Origin: Pseudomonas sp. CFBP13508
Lineage (GTDB): Bacteria > Pseudomonadota > Gammaproteobacteria > Pseudomonadales > Pseudomonadaceae
Length of the DNA: 64,000 nucleotides
Reading direction: 5' to 3'
NCBI RefSeq assembly: GCF_005233515.1
Contig: NZ_QFZZ01000003.1
Location: 62,001-126,000 of the forward strand
The notes beneath the pieces were generated by a model. That model saw only the letters and a list, made by a program, of their open reading frames with translations. It was not told the DNA's origin and ran no database searches. Positions 36,308-44,978 of this stretch are shown here, one piece after another. The position numbers were made by a program, and so were the translations under genes. The number at the start of each line of letters is the position of its first letter. The first letter of the stretch is position 1.

Positions 36308-37451
36308 TTCGTCCGTGCAAGTCCCGCCAAAACCTGAAGTCGGCCTGCCGCTGTGGCTGCTCGCCGAGCTGACCTACCGCTGCCCGCTGCAATGCCCGTA
36401 CTGCTCCAATCCGCTGGATTTCGCCGAGCAGGGCAAAGAGCTGACCACCGAACAATGGATCAAGGTGTTCCGCGAAGCGCGGGAGATGGGCGCGGCGCAA
36501 TTGGGCTTTTCCGGCGGCGAACCGCTGGTGCGCCAGGACTTGGCCGAACTGATCCGTGAAGCGCGGCAGTTGGGTTTCTACACCAACCTGATCACCTCCG
36601 GCATTGGCCTGACCGAGCAGAAAATCAGCGACTTCAAAAAAGCCGGGCTCGATCACATCCAGATCAGTTTTCAGGCCAGCGACGAGCAAGTGAACAACCT
36701 GCTCGCCGGCTCGAAAAAAGCCTTTGCGCAGAAGCTGGAAATGGCTCGTGCGGTGAAGGCCCACGGCTACCCGATGGTGCTGAACTTCGTCACCCATCGG
36801 CACAACATCGACAAGATCGACCGCATTATCGAACTGTGCATTGCGCTGGAGGCTGACTTCGTCGAACTCGCCACTTGCCAGTTCTACGGCTGGGCGCAGC
36901 TCAACCGTGTCGGTCTGTTGCCGACCAAGGAACAACTGGTGCGCGCCGAACGCATCACCAACGAATACCGCGCCAGACTGGAAGCCGAAGGGCATCCATG
37001 CAAGCTGATTTTCGTTACCCCGGACTACTACGAAGAACGCCCGAAAGCCTGCATGAACGGCTGGGGCAGCATCTTCCTGACCGTCACCCCGGACGGCACC
37101 GCCCTGCCCTGCCATGGTGCCCGCCAGATGCCGGTGCAGTTTCCCAACGTGCGCGATCACAGCATGCAACACATCTGGTACGACTCGTTCGGCTTCAACC
37201 GTTTTCGCGGTTACGACTGGATGCCCGAGCCGTGCCGCTCTTGCGATGAGAAAGAAAAAGACTTCGGCGGCTGCCGCTGCCAGGCGTTCATGCTCACCGG
37301 CGATGCCAGTAATGCCGACCCGGTGTGCAGCAAGTCCGAACATCACGGCGTGATCCTCAAGGCCCGCGAAGAAGCCGAGACCGCCACTCAAACCATCGAA
37401 CAATTGGCCTTTCGCAATGAACGAAACTCACGCCTCATCGCCAAGGGCTGA
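36279..37451 (+). CDS. pqqE: Radical SAM enzyme PqqE
   Basis: 390 residues from GTG 36279. I chose this start because GGAGG lies six bases upstream and the product begins at the usual place before [12 protein letters not shown]; the longer frame back to 36174 only shadows pqqD. C35-x3-C39-x2-C42 (CPLQCPYC) is the SAM-cluster site, and GFSGGEPL the GGE motif. The C-terminal SPASM region has CMNGWGS, LPCHGA and [20 protein letters not shown] for the auxiliary clusters. PqqE joins Glu and Tyr of PqqA by a carbon-carbon bond. It overlaps the next gene by 35 bases. Confidence 0.95.
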   Translation: MHSTGSNLPDSSVQVPPKPEVGLPLWLLAELTYRCPLQCPYCSNPLDFAEQGKELTTEQWIKVFREAREMGAAQLGFSGGEPLVRQDLAELIREARQLGFYTNLITSGIGLTEQKISDFKKAGLDHIQISFQASDEQVNNLLAGSKKAFAQKLEMARAVKAHGYPMVLNFVTHRHNIDKIDRIIELCIALEADFVELATCQFYGWAQLNRVGLLPTKEQLVRAERITNEYRARLEAEGHPCKLIFVTPDYYEERPKACMNGWGSIFLTVTPDGTALPCHGARQMPVQFPNVRDHSMQHIWYDSFGFNRFRGYDWMPEPCRSCDEKEKDFGGCRCQAFMLTGDASNADPVCSKSEHHGVILKAREEAETATQTIEQLAFRNERNSRLIAKG

Positions 37452-39216
37452 GCCTTTCAGCGCCGCCCAAGCCGTCGCCGCCGGAACCGACTTCGCCGAA
37501 CTGCAGCTCGGCGCCCATGGCGTGTTCTGGAATGAATACCGCCCCGAGGATGCCGCGTGCCGAATCTGGCATTGGCGCGATGGCGCAGCGAAACGTCTGA
37601 CGCCGGACGGCTTCAGCGTGCGTAGCCGCGTGTACGAATATGGCGGTGGTGCGTTTTGTCTGACGCCTGACGGGGTGGTTTTCGTCAATGAAGCGGATCA
37701 GCAGATGTATCGGCAGGCGCTGGATGGCGAGCCGGTCGCGCTGACATCGACTGACTGCCGCTACGGCGATCTGCAATTCGCCGCTGGCCGGGTGTTGGCG
37801 GTCGAAGAGCAGCAGGATCGACATCGCCTGGTGGCGATCGATCTGGCGAGCGGTACGCGCAAGGTGCTGGCCGAAGGTGCTGATTTCTACGCGTCGCCAA
37901 CGCTGAGCCCGGACGGCCAGCGGTTGGCATGGATCGAGTGGAGCCGACCGTATCAGCCGTGGACCTCGACGCGGTTGATGATTGCGGAAGGTGATTTTTC
38001 TGCGCCTCGTTGTGTTGCCGGCGAGCAGATTGAGGAGTCGATCCAGCAGCCGCGTTTCGACGCCGACGGCCGGCTCTACTGCCTGACAGATCGTGGCGGC
38101 TACTGGCAGCCGTGGGTCGAAACGACCGATGGCTTGCACGCGCTACCGAGTGCCGAGGCCGATCACGCGCCTGCGCCCTGGCAACTGGGCGGCTGCACTT
38201 GGCTGCCTGTCGGTGATCAATTCTTAGCCAGCTGGAGCGAGGATGGTTTCGGTCGCCTGGCCCTTGGAGTTGAAGATTTCGGCGGTGACTACAGCCGCTT
38301 CCGCCACTTGGCGATGGATCAACAATTCATCTATTGCATCGCTGCATCGCCGACCAGCCCGTCGGCAGTGATCGCCATTGATCGTGTCTCGCATGCAGCG
38401 AAAATCTTCGCTGGCGGCGTGGCTCCATTGCCCGCCGAACGCATCAGCCGTCCGCAGACCTTGCGTTATCCGAGCGGCTCCGGCGAGGCGCACGGCTTCT
38501 TCTACCCGGCCATGAGCGGTGAAGCGAAACCGCCGCTGGTGGTGTTCATCCACGGCGGCCCGACGTCGGCGTGCTATCCGATCCTCGATCCGCGTATCCA
38601 GTACTGGACGCAGCGCGGCTTTGCCGTCGCCGACCTCAACTATCGCGGCAGCAGTGGCTATGGTCGCGAATATCGTCAAGCGCTGCATTTGCGCTGGGGC
38701 GAGGTGGATGTCGAGGATGCCTGCGCGGTGGTGAGTTATCTCGCTGACCAAGGTTTGATCGATGGTGACCGCGCGTTCATTCGCGGTGGCAGCGCGGGCG
38801 GGTACACGACACTGTGCGCACTGGCGTTCAGGCAGGTTTTCCGCGCGGGCGCCAGCCTCTACGGCGTCAGCGATCCGGTGGCTTTGGCACGGGCCACGCA
38901 CAAGTTCGAGGGCGATTATCTGGACTGGCTGATCGGCGATCCCGAGCGAGATGCCGAACGCTATGCCTCACGCACGCCATTGCTGCACGCAGACAACATT
39001 CGCGTGCCGGTGATTTTCTTCCAGGGTGAACTGGACGCGGTGGTCGTGCCGCAACAGACCCGCGACATGGTCGCGGCGCTGGAGCACAACGGCATCCCGG
39101 TCGAAGCGCATTACTACCCTGACGAACGCCACGGCTTTCGTCGCGCGGCTAACCAGGCGCATGCGCTGGAGCGGGAGTGGACGTTTTATCGGCGGGTGAT
39201 GGGGCTGGTTGACTGA
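37417..39216 (+). CDS. S9-family prolyl oligopeptidase-like peptidase of the pqq cluster
   Basis: 599 residues. An N-terminal beta-propeller-like half (repeated [14 protein letters not shown], [17 protein letters not shown] blades) precedes an alpha/beta hydrolase: [10 protein letters not shown] (oxyanion region), [12 protein letters not shown] (nucleophile Ser near residue 460), FQGELDAVV (Asp near 538), ERHGFR (His near 570). Such a peptidase follows pqqE in several pseudomonads, where it has been called PqqM; a role in PQQ precursor processing is proposed but not settled. Overlap with pqqE by 35 bases shows it belongs to the operon. A REP doublet and no further pqq gene follow. Confidence 0.85.
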   Translation: MNETHASSPRAEPFSAAQAVAAGTDFAELQLGAHGVFWNEYRPEDAACRIWHWRDGAAKRLTPDGFSVRSRVYEYGGGAFCLTPDGVVFVNEADQQMYRQALDGEPVALTSTDCRYGDLQFAAGRVLAVEEQQDRHRLVAIDLASGTRKVLAEGADFYASPTLSPDGQRLAWIEWSRPYQPWTSTRLMIAEGDFSAPRCVAGEQIEESIQQPRFDADGRLYCLTDRGGYWQPWVETTDGLHALPSAEADHAPAPWQLGGCTWLPVGDQFLASWSEDGFGRLALGVEDFGGDYSRFRHLAMDQQFIYCIAASPTSPSAVIAIDRVSHAAKIFAGGVAPLPAERISRPQTLRYPSGSGEAHGFFYPAMSGEAKPPLVVFIHGGPTSACYPILDPRIQYWTQRGFAVADLNYRGSSGYGREYRQALHLRWGEVDVEDACAVVSYLADQGLIDGDRAFIRGGSAGGYTTLCALAFRQVFRAGASLYGVSDPVALARATHKFEGDYLDWLIGDPERDAERYASRTPLLHADNIRVPVIFFQGELDAVVVPQQTRDMVAALEHNGIPVEAHYYPDERHGFRRAANQAHALEREWTFYRRVMGLVD

Positions 39217-39234
39217 AAACCGTGTCGTCCCATT

Positions 39235-39305
39235 CGCGAGCAGGCTCGCTCCCACATTGGATCTGCGTCATTCACAAATCCCCTGTGGGAGCGAGCCTGC
39301 TCGCG
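39235..39305. repeat. REP doublet after the pqq operon
   Basis: Inverted copies of the CGCGAGCAGGCTCGCTCCCA core at 39235-39256 and 39284-39305, between two convergent genes. Confidence 0.93.
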
Positions 39306-39332
39306 AAAGCTATCTAATAGACGCTACCGGAC

Positions 39333-39491
39333 TCAACGCTTGGCGATGATATACACCGCATGCACGATCCCCGGAATGTAGCCGCACAACGTCAGCAGAA
39401 TGTTCAGCCAGAACGCCCCGCCAAACCCGACCTGCAGAAACACGCCCAGTGGCGGCAACAGAATAGCGATGATGATGCGAATGAAATCCAT
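39333..39491 (-). CDS. Pmp3/YqaE-family small membrane protein
   Basis: 52 residues from ATG 39491, with AGGAG seven bases upstream. Two hydrophobic spans are visible, IIIAILLPPLGVFLQVGF and FWLNILLTLCGYIPGIVHAV, separated by GGA, with the LPPLGVF and CGYIPG motifs of Pmp3/YqaE stress-linked membrane peptides. It is monocistronic and convergent with the pqq operon. Function in Pseudomonas is unclear; yeast Pmp3 affects membrane potential. Confidence 0.9.
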   Translation of the reverse strand: MDFIRIIIAILLPPLGVFLQVGFGGAFWLNILLTLCGYIPGIVHAVYIIAKR

Positions 39492-39585
39492 GGGGCAGCT
39501 CCTGAATGGGGGTTGGCTCCTTGAGCCATACAAGCTAATCGACCTGCGCCGTTCGTCAGGGTTCAGTGCAATAGCTGCGTCAGGC

Positions 39586-39906
39586 TCAAGCGAGAATTTT
39601 CAACCCATGTTTTTGTACGATGCTCAGTAGTTTGAGCGCCATACCGCTGGGATGTTTGTCACCCGATTCCCATTGCTTGACCGTGGATGCACTGGTGTTG
39701 AGATAGCGTGCAAACACCGGCTGGCTGACCTTGTTACGCTCGCGTAGCGCCTTGATCTCCTCAGCCGGGATCGCTAAGGGAACCGATGCCAGACAGGAGT
39801 CATCGAATTCTCGCATCGTTGCTTTGTTGATTGCTCCGACAGCAAGCAACGCCCCGACTGATTCGTGTATCGATTCAAAGACTTCACTTTTGAATTTCTT
39901 ACTCAT
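39586..39906 (-). CDS. HigA-like antitoxin (XRE HTH)
   Basis: 106 residues from ATG 39906, overlapping the toxin gene by eight bases. The C-terminal half holds an XRE HTH: EEIKALRERNKVSQPVFARY then LNTSASTVKQWESGDKHPSG. This is the form found in antitoxins whose toxin gene comes first (HigBA/RelE-Xre type). It should bind the toxin and repress the operon. Confidence 0.85.
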   Translation of the reverse strand: MSKKFKSEVFESIHESVGALLAVGAINKATMREFDDSCLASVPLAIPAEEIKALRERNKVSQPVFARYLNTSASTVKQWESGDKHPSGMALKLLSIVQKHGLKILA

Positions 39907-40255
39907 GACATATCTCCACAAACTCCTTCATCGCCAACAAGTCGCTGATCTGCTCTTCGGTCAGTTGCGCATAAACCTTTGCCAATTTACGTAAATCCTT
40001 CAATTCTGTTGGCGTGATATTGCTTTGATCCTGCTTGGCGAAAAGCACTTGGTAGATCCAGTAATGTCCACCTTTTGCCAAAACAATCGAACGGTGGCGG
40101 TTCGCCTTCAAGCGCTTCTTCCACACGCCTCCGCCAAGATCGTCCGCCTGTCCCTGAAGCATCTGGTGAAACGCCTCCTGCAACTCTTCATCTGTGATCC
40201 ACGCCCTGCTGGCCTGGAGGGCGAAGCGTTTGGTCTTGAACAACCTCAATGGCAT
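39899..40255 (-). CDS. RelE/HigB-like toxin
   Basis: 118 residues from ATG 40255 (GGAAGG upstream). KTKRFALQASRAWITDEELQ and the block GGGVWKKRLKANRHRSIVLA, then KGGHYWIYQVLFAKQDQSNI, match type II toxins of the RelE/ParE superfamily annotated with this antitoxin, expected to act as translation-dependent mRNA endonucleases. The toxin is the first gene and overlaps the antitoxin, the HigBA order. A longer frame up to 40387 lacks a signal. Confidence 0.82.
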   Translation of the reverse strand: MPLRLFKTKRFALQASRAWITDEELQEAFHQMLQGQADDLGGGVWKKRLKANRHRSIVLAKGGHYWIYQVLFAKQDQSNITPTELKDLRKLAKVYAQLTEEQISDLLAMKEFVEICHE

Positions 40256-40418
40256 AGGTATCCCTTCCAAAAACATACCACCCAGTGGTACAGATCGCAA
40301 AACGGCTTTTTCGGTGATACTGATCAGGCCGTGGCCGCATCCCTTGCTGGCATTCTCTAAAAGACCATCCGCGGTACGATCCCTCAAGCTCTAAATCCCG
40401 TCTGTAAAACCCGGCCAC

Positions 40419-40458
40419 AAAAAAACGCCCCACGCCAAAAGAATCAGGCGTGGGGCGT
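40419..40458 (-). terminator. Terminator of the aminotransferase gene
   Basis: ACGCCCCACGCC (40425-40436) pairs with GGCGTGGGGCGT (40447-40458); the preceding A-tract becomes a T-tract on the minus strand. It lies 48 bases after the aminotransferase stop. Confidence 0.88.
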
Positions 40459-40505
40459 GCGTTATACCGCGAGACGGTTCGGGTAATCGGTTGGAGTAAC
40501 TCAGC

Positions 40506-41732
40506 TCAGACGGCAATGCCCTTGCGGCATTGCAACTGGGCGGTGCGCACTCGCGAGAAGGCGCGGCCCAGGCGCAGCAGCATTTCGTCGATGTTGGCTT
40601 TGCCGACAGTGAGGGCCGGGGTGAAGCGCAGGCAGTCAGGCTGCGCGGCGTTCAATATCAGGCCTTCGTGAAGTGCGGCGTGAACGACGGCGTCGGCGCA
40701 TTCGTCGGACAGCGTCAACCCGTAAAACAGGCCTTGGCCGCGCAACTCGCCGTGACCGTAGCGGTGCGCCAGTCGCGCCAGGCCTTCGCGCAGGTGCTGG
40801 CCGTTGTCGTTGACCTGCTGAAAGAAGCTGCGGTCATGGATGCTGTCGAGCACTACCAGACCGGCCGCCGTGATCAAGGCGTTGCCGTGATGGGTGCCGC
40901 TCAGCTCGCCAGTGGCGAAGCAGCAGGCCTTGCCTCGCGCCACCAAGGCCGACAGCGGCAAGCCGCCGCCAAGGCCTTTGCCGAGCACGACGATATCGGC
41001 GCGAATTCCGTAGGACTGTTCGGCAAGCAAGCTGCCGCAACGGCCGATGCCGGTCTGCACTTCGTCGAGAATCAGCAGAATGCCTAGGTCACGACACAGT
41101 CGCTCGACGCCTTTGAGGTAGTGCTCGGTCGCGGGAATAACCCCGGCATCGCTCTGGATCGGCTCTAGCATGATTGCCACGGTCTGCGCATCAACCGCCG
41201 CATGCAGCGCCGGCAGGTCGTTGAATGGCACTTGATCGACCGTCGCCAGACTGCGGCCATGGCAACCCTGCTGCGCCACGATGATCCGCGAAGCGCCACC
41301 GCGATGCAGTTGCCCCCATTTGCGCGCCAGTTTGATCGCCGCCTCACAAGCCTCGCTGCCACTGTTGAGCAGGTATGCCTGATCGCTGGACGTGCTGGCG
41401 CACAAACGTTCGGCGAGGCTGAGCATGCCGCGATTATGCAGATTGCAGCCGGGATTGATCAGCGCCTGGGCCTGATTGGCGATGGCTTTGACCAGCGCCG
41501 TGGGGCTGTGGCCAAGGCTGTTGGCGCCGCCGGCCTGGGAAAAGTCGAGGTAGGCGCGATCGTTGCTGTCCCACAGCCATGAACCCTGGCCGCGAACGAA
41601 CACTTGATGCGGCCGCTCGACACTGGGCATCAGGCGTTGGGCATTGAGATGGTCGGTCATAGCAGATGGCCCCGCCTCGAAGCAGAGGTCATCCAGACTC
41701 GGCGTCTGGCGCCGCAAACTGAACAGATTCAT
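40506..41732 (-). CDS. Class III PLP-dependent aminotransferase (ArgD-like)
   Basis: 408 residues. The class III signature is clear: LLNSGSEACEAAIKLARKW, ILLILDEVQTGIGRCG, then IVVLGKGLGGGLPLSALVAR with the PLP Lys in LGKGLGGG, and THHGNALITAAG. It resembles acetylornithine/ornithine-type aminotransferases but stands alone, divergent from a LysR regulator, so it is more likely an accessory paralogue for an omega-amino acid than the housekeeping ArgD. The start at 41732 is preceded by GAGG within a hairpin; ATG 24 codons later is possible. Substrate not determinable by sequence. Confidence 0.8.
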   Translation of the reverse strand: MNLFSLRRQTPSLDDLCFEAGPSAMTDHLNAQRLMPSVERPHQVFVRGQGSWLWDSNDRAYLDFSQAGGANSLGHSPTALVKAIANQAQALINPGCNLHNRGMLSLAERLCASTSSDQAYLLNSGSEACEAAIKLARKWGQLHRGGASRIIVAQQGCHGRSLATVDQVPFNDLPALHAAVDAQTVAIMLEPIQSDAGVIPATEHYLKGVERLCRDLGILLILDEVQTGIGRCGSLLAEQSYGIRADIVVLGKGLGGGLPLSALVARGKACCFATGELSGTHHGNALITAAGLVVLDSIHDRSFFQQVNDNGQHLREGLARLAHRYGHGELRGQGLFYGLTLSDECADAVVHAALHEGLILNAAQPDCLRFTPALTVGKANIDEMLLRLGRAFSRVRTAQLQCRKGIAV

Positions 41733-41736
41733 GCGG

Positions 41737-41758
41737 AAAAACCTCGCTTGAGGTTTTT
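41737..41758 (-). promoter_or_regulatory. Hairpin containing the aminotransferase ribosome-binding site
   Basis: AAAAACCTC (41737-41745) and GAGGTTTTT (41750-41758) form a perfect 9-bp stem with a 4-base loop. On the minus-strand mRNA the GAGG Shine-Dalgarno lies in the stem, nine bases before the start codon. It could occlude initiation; as a plus-strand element it could look like a weak terminator. Confidence 0.5.
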
Positions 41759-41901
41759 TGAACTGCCTATGTAATCAGGAACGAAGCAAATGGAATTCGT
41801 CACGCTTTCTGGCCCTGCAAGCCTTGTGAATGCGGTTAGACTAGGCGCGCAAACCGCTTCAGGCCATTTCGATTTTTCAGCCATTTCGATAAGCGCTACT
41901 T

Positions 41902-42816
41902 ATGGATTTCAAACAACTGCGTTATTTCGTCGCGGTCTACGAAGAAGGCCATGTCGGCCGTGCGGCTGAGCGCTTGTCGATCTCGCAACCGGCGCTGTCG
42001 CAACAGATCCGTCAGCTGGAGCAGAATCTCGACGTCACCCTGTTCGAACGCAGCAGTAAACGCCTGCTGCCGACCCTCGCTGCGCACACGCTGTACAACC
42101 ACGCGTTGCCGCTGCTCGATGGCTTGCAGCGGGCGCGCGAGGCGTTGGGTAATTTCAAGGGGCAGGCGTTGCGCACCCTGGCGATCGGTGTGCTGCAAAC
42201 GGTGCACACCAGCCTTGTGCCGCAAATGCTCGAGCGTGTGCGCAAGGCGCAGCCGCATCTGGTGGTGCAGATCTATGAACTGACAGGGCTGGAAATCGAA
42301 CGGCGCTTGCTCAACGGTTCGCTGGACATCGGTATCAGCTATCTGCCGCCGCGCCAACCCGGTCTGCACGGGGTGTTGCTGTATGAAGACGAACTGACGC
42401 TGGTGATCCCGGCAGACCATCCCTTGCGCGAGTTCAAGAAGGTCTCGATGCGCCAGGCTGCTGAGCTGCCCATGTTGCTGCTCGGCGAAGAGTTCCAGAT
42501 CCGGCAGATCTGGCAGGCACAACTGACCAGCCTCGGACGACGCCCGCAGGTGCAGGCCGAGCTGAACACTATGCTGGGGATTCTCGACAGCCTGCCGCAT
42601 ACCCGTCTGGCGACGGTGCTGCCGGGACGTTCGCAAAAGGAATACGACGATGCCGATCTGCTGTGGAAACCGCTGAGCGAACCACGGGTGCCGTTGAAAG
42701 TTGGCCTGGTGTGCCGCGATGTACAGCGCCAGCAGGCCTCGCTGGCACTGCTGCGGACATTGCTTGAAGAGGTAATCGATCGCGAAATGAAGCCGCCTCT
42801 CGATCCGCTTGCCTGA
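41902..42816 (+). CDS. LysR-family transcriptional regulator
   Basis: 304 residues. The N-terminal HTH is classic LysR: MDFKQLRYFVAVYEEGHVGR, AAERLSISQPALSQQIRQLE, then LFERSSKRLLPT. The C-terminal co-inducer domain contains LAIGVLQTVHTSLVPQM and LDIGISYLPP, of the CynR/CbbR-like group. It is divergent from the aminotransferase with 169 bases between, the usual layout for a LysR regulator and its target. The ligand is unknown. Confidence 0.9.
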   Translation: MDFKQLRYFVAVYEEGHVGRAAERLSISQPALSQQIRQLEQNLDVTLFERSSKRLLPTLAAHTLYNHALPLLDGLQRAREALGNFKGQALRTLAIGVLQTVHTSLVPQMLERVRKAQPHLVVQIYELTGLEIERRLLNGSLDIGISYLPPRQPGLHGVLLYEDELTLVIPADHPLREFKKVSMRQAAELPMLLLGEEFQIRQIWQAQLTSLGRRPQVQAELNTMLGILDSLPHTRLATVLPGRSQKEYDDADLLWKPLSEPRVPLKVGLVCRDVQRQQASLALLRTLLEEVIDREMKPPLDPLA

Positions 42817-42832
42817 AACTTTTCTTCAGGCA

Positions 42833-42860
42833 AAAGAAAACCCCGCCGAAGCGGGGCTTT
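42833..42860. terminator. Shared terminator of LysR gene and acyl-CoA dehydrogenase 1
   Basis: CCCCGC (42841-42846) and GCGGGG (42851-42856) with a CGAA loop. The left flank AAAAGAAAA gives a good T-rich tail on the minus strand, and CTTTG a weak one on the plus strand. Confidence 0.75.
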
Positions 42861-43006
42861 GCAGACTGTTTCCCTGACATCCATTTCACTCCGCCACCCT
42901 GGCAGAATCCTACGTGTCCGTGTTGTTTACTTTGCGCTTCCTGCGCGACGTCCATGAAATGTAGATTAGCCGTGGATCCAATATACGGATATGGGAGAAC
43001 AGCAGC

Positions 43007-43036
43007 ACGTCACGTAAGCAAATGCTTACATGACGT
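43007..43036. repeat. Near-perfect palindrome after acyl-CoA dehydrogenase 1
   Basis: ACGTCA-c-GTAAGCA and TGCTTAC-a-TGACGT pair around AA with a single mismatch. It is eight bases beyond the stop of the dehydrogenase gene. No T-tract follows, so it may stabilise the 3' end rather than terminate. Confidence 0.6.
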
Positions 43037-43044
43037 CTACGGGA

Positions 43045-44823
43045 TCAAAACTGCGCCGCATCCAGCAGGAACAGCGACTCGCTACCGGCCTTGACCGACG
43101 CGCTCAACGAGTGGATACGCGGCAGCAAACGGGCGAAATAGAAGCGTGCGGTGCCCAGCTTGCTCGCATAGAAATCATCTTGCGCTTCCTTGCCCAGCGA
43201 GGCTTTGGCCATCAACGCCCACATGTAGGCGTAAGCGGTGTATCCGAACGCTTGCAAATATTCGACCGAGGCCGCGCCGATTTCGTTCGGATTGTTTTTC
43301 GCCCGGTCCAGCAGCCACGCGGTCAGCTCGTCGAGGGTGTCGACGGCATCGTTCAACGGCTTGGTGAACTCGCCCAGATCAGCACTGGCGGTAGCGGTGA
43401 AATGGCGGATCTCGTCAGCGAACAACCGGTAGAACGCGCCGCCACTGCCAACGATCTTGCGCCCGACCAGGTCCAGCGCCTGAATACCGTTGGTGCCTTC
43501 GTAGATCTGGGTGATGCGCACATCACGCACCAATTGCTCCTGGCCCCACTCGCGGATGTAGCCGTGGCCACCAAAAATCTGCTGGCCGTGGACGGTGGTT
43601 TCCAGACCCAGGTCGGTCAGGAACGCTTTCGCTACCGGCGTCAGCAACGCCACTAGATCTTCCGCGCGTTTGCGGGTAGTCGCGTCTTCGCTGAACTTGG
43701 CGGTGTCCAGTTGCATCGCCACATACGTGGAGAACGCACGGCCGCCTTCGTTCGAGGCTTTCATGGTCAGCAGCATGCGTCGCACGTCCGGGTGGACGAT
43801 GATCGGGTCAGCAACTTTGTCCTTGTTCTGCGCGCCGGTCGGCGAACGGCTCTGCAGACGATCGCGCGCATATTCAACAGCGTTCTGATAAGAGCGCTCG
43901 CCGGTGGCCAGGCCCTGAATGCCAACGCCCAGGCGCTCGTAGTTCATCATGGTGAACATCGCCGCCAGGCCTTTGTTCGGCTCGCCGACCAGATAGCCTA
44001 CGGCTTCGTCGAAATTCATCACGCAGGTCGCCGAAGCCTGGATGCCCATCTTGTGTTCGATCGAACCGCAGTTGGCCGGGTTGCGCGCGCCGAGGCTGCC
44101 GTCGGCATTGACCATGAACTTTGGCACCAGGAACAGCGAAATGCCTTTCGGACCGGCCGGGGCGTCCGGCAGCTTGGCCAGTACCAGGTGAATGATGTTT
44201 TCGGTGAGGTCGTGCTCGCCGCCGGTGATGAAGATCTTGGTGCCGCTGACCCTGTAGGAACCGTCAGCCTGAGGTTCGGCTTTGGTGCGGATGATGCCCA
44301 GGTCGGTGCCGGCGTGCGGCTCGGTCAGGCACATGGAACCGGCCCAGATGCCGGCGTACATGTTCGGCAGGTACGCAGCTTTCAGTTCTTCACTGGCGTG
44401 GGCGTTGATCGACAGGCAGGCGCCGGCGGTCAGCATCGGGTACAGACCGAACGCCAGGCTGGCGGAGTTGACCATTTCTTCGACCTGCGCCGACACGGCT
44501 TTGGGCATGCCCATGCCGCCGTAGGCCGGATCACCGCCGACGCCGACCCAACCGCCTTCGGCATAAGTCTGATAGGCCTGTGGGAAACCGGCCGGCGTGG
44601 TGACGGCACCGTCCGCCCAATGGCAACCTTCCTCGTCAGCGGCACGGCTCAGCGGCGCGATGCTTTTGCTGGTGACCTTGCCGGCCTCTTCGAGAATCGC
44701 TTCAACGGTTTCGGCATCGACGGTCTCGGCCAGCGCCGGCAGCTCGGCCCAGAGTTTGGCGACTTCGAACACTTCATTGAGGACGAAGCGCATATCGCGC
44801 AGCGGCGCTTTGTAGTCAGCCAT
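43045..44823 (-). CDS. Acyl-CoA dehydrogenase, large form (paralogue 1)
   Basis: 592 residues, the ~600-aa type with an extra C-terminal domain. [20 protein letters not shown] is the N-terminal block of this Pseudomonas family; MCLTEPHAGTDLGIIRTKA is the FAD-binding signature region; QIFGGHGYIREWGQEQLVRD and RITQIYEGTNGIQALDLVGR are the conserved late motifs carrying the catalytic region. It should oxidise an acyl-CoA at the alpha-beta bond and pass electrons to ETF. It resembles P. aeruginosa PA0506-PA0508, three adjacent paralogues. GAGG lies shortly upstream of the ATG. Confidence 0.9.
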   Translation of the reverse strand: MADYKAPLRDMRFVLNEVFEVAKLWAELPALAETVDAETVEAILEEAGKVTSKSIAPLSRAADEEGCHWADGAVTTPAGFPQAYQTYAEGGWVGVGGDPAYGGMGMPKAVSAQVEEMVNSASLAFGLYPMLTAGACLSINAHASEELKAAYLPNMYAGIWAGSMCLTEPHAGTDLGIIRTKAEPQADGSYRVSGTKIFITGGEHDLTENIIHLVLAKLPDAPAGPKGISLFLVPKFMVNADGSLGARNPANCGSIEHKMGIQASATCVMNFDEAVGYLVGEPNKGLAAMFTMMNYERLGVGIQGLATGERSYQNAVEYARDRLQSRSPTGAQNKDKVADPIIVHPDVRRMLLTMKASNEGGRAFSTYVAMQLDTAKFSEDATTRKRAEDLVALLTPVAKAFLTDLGLETTVHGQQIFGGHGYIREWGQEQLVRDVRITQIYEGTNGIQALDLVGRKIVGSGGAFYRLFADEIRHFTATASADLGEFTKPLNDAVDTLDELTAWLLDRAKNNPNEIGAASVEYLQAFGYTAYAYMWALMAKASLGKEAQDDFYASKLGTARFYFARLLPRIHSLSASVKAGSESLFLLDAAQF

Positions 44824-44950
44824 GGCAAACCTCGCAAGATCTAAACAGGTGGTTCGTGGAATGATGTTTTCTGAGCCCGAGTGTACCTCAACAACTTTTG
44901 CGACACATAGGGTCAGCCGGTGACTGATTTGTTATTTTTAGTCACCAGCA

Positions 44951-44969
44951 AAAGATCGCCGCGATCTTT
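44951..44969 (-). terminator. Short hairpin after acyl-CoA dehydrogenase 2
   Basis: AAAGATCG and CGATCTTT with a 3-base loop, 10 bases beyond the stop at 44979. On the minus strand the hairpin ends in a TTT run. Its sequence is related to the AAGATCGC REP class seen at 60329-60405. Confidence 0.45.
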
Positions 44970-44978
44970 CGATCTGCC

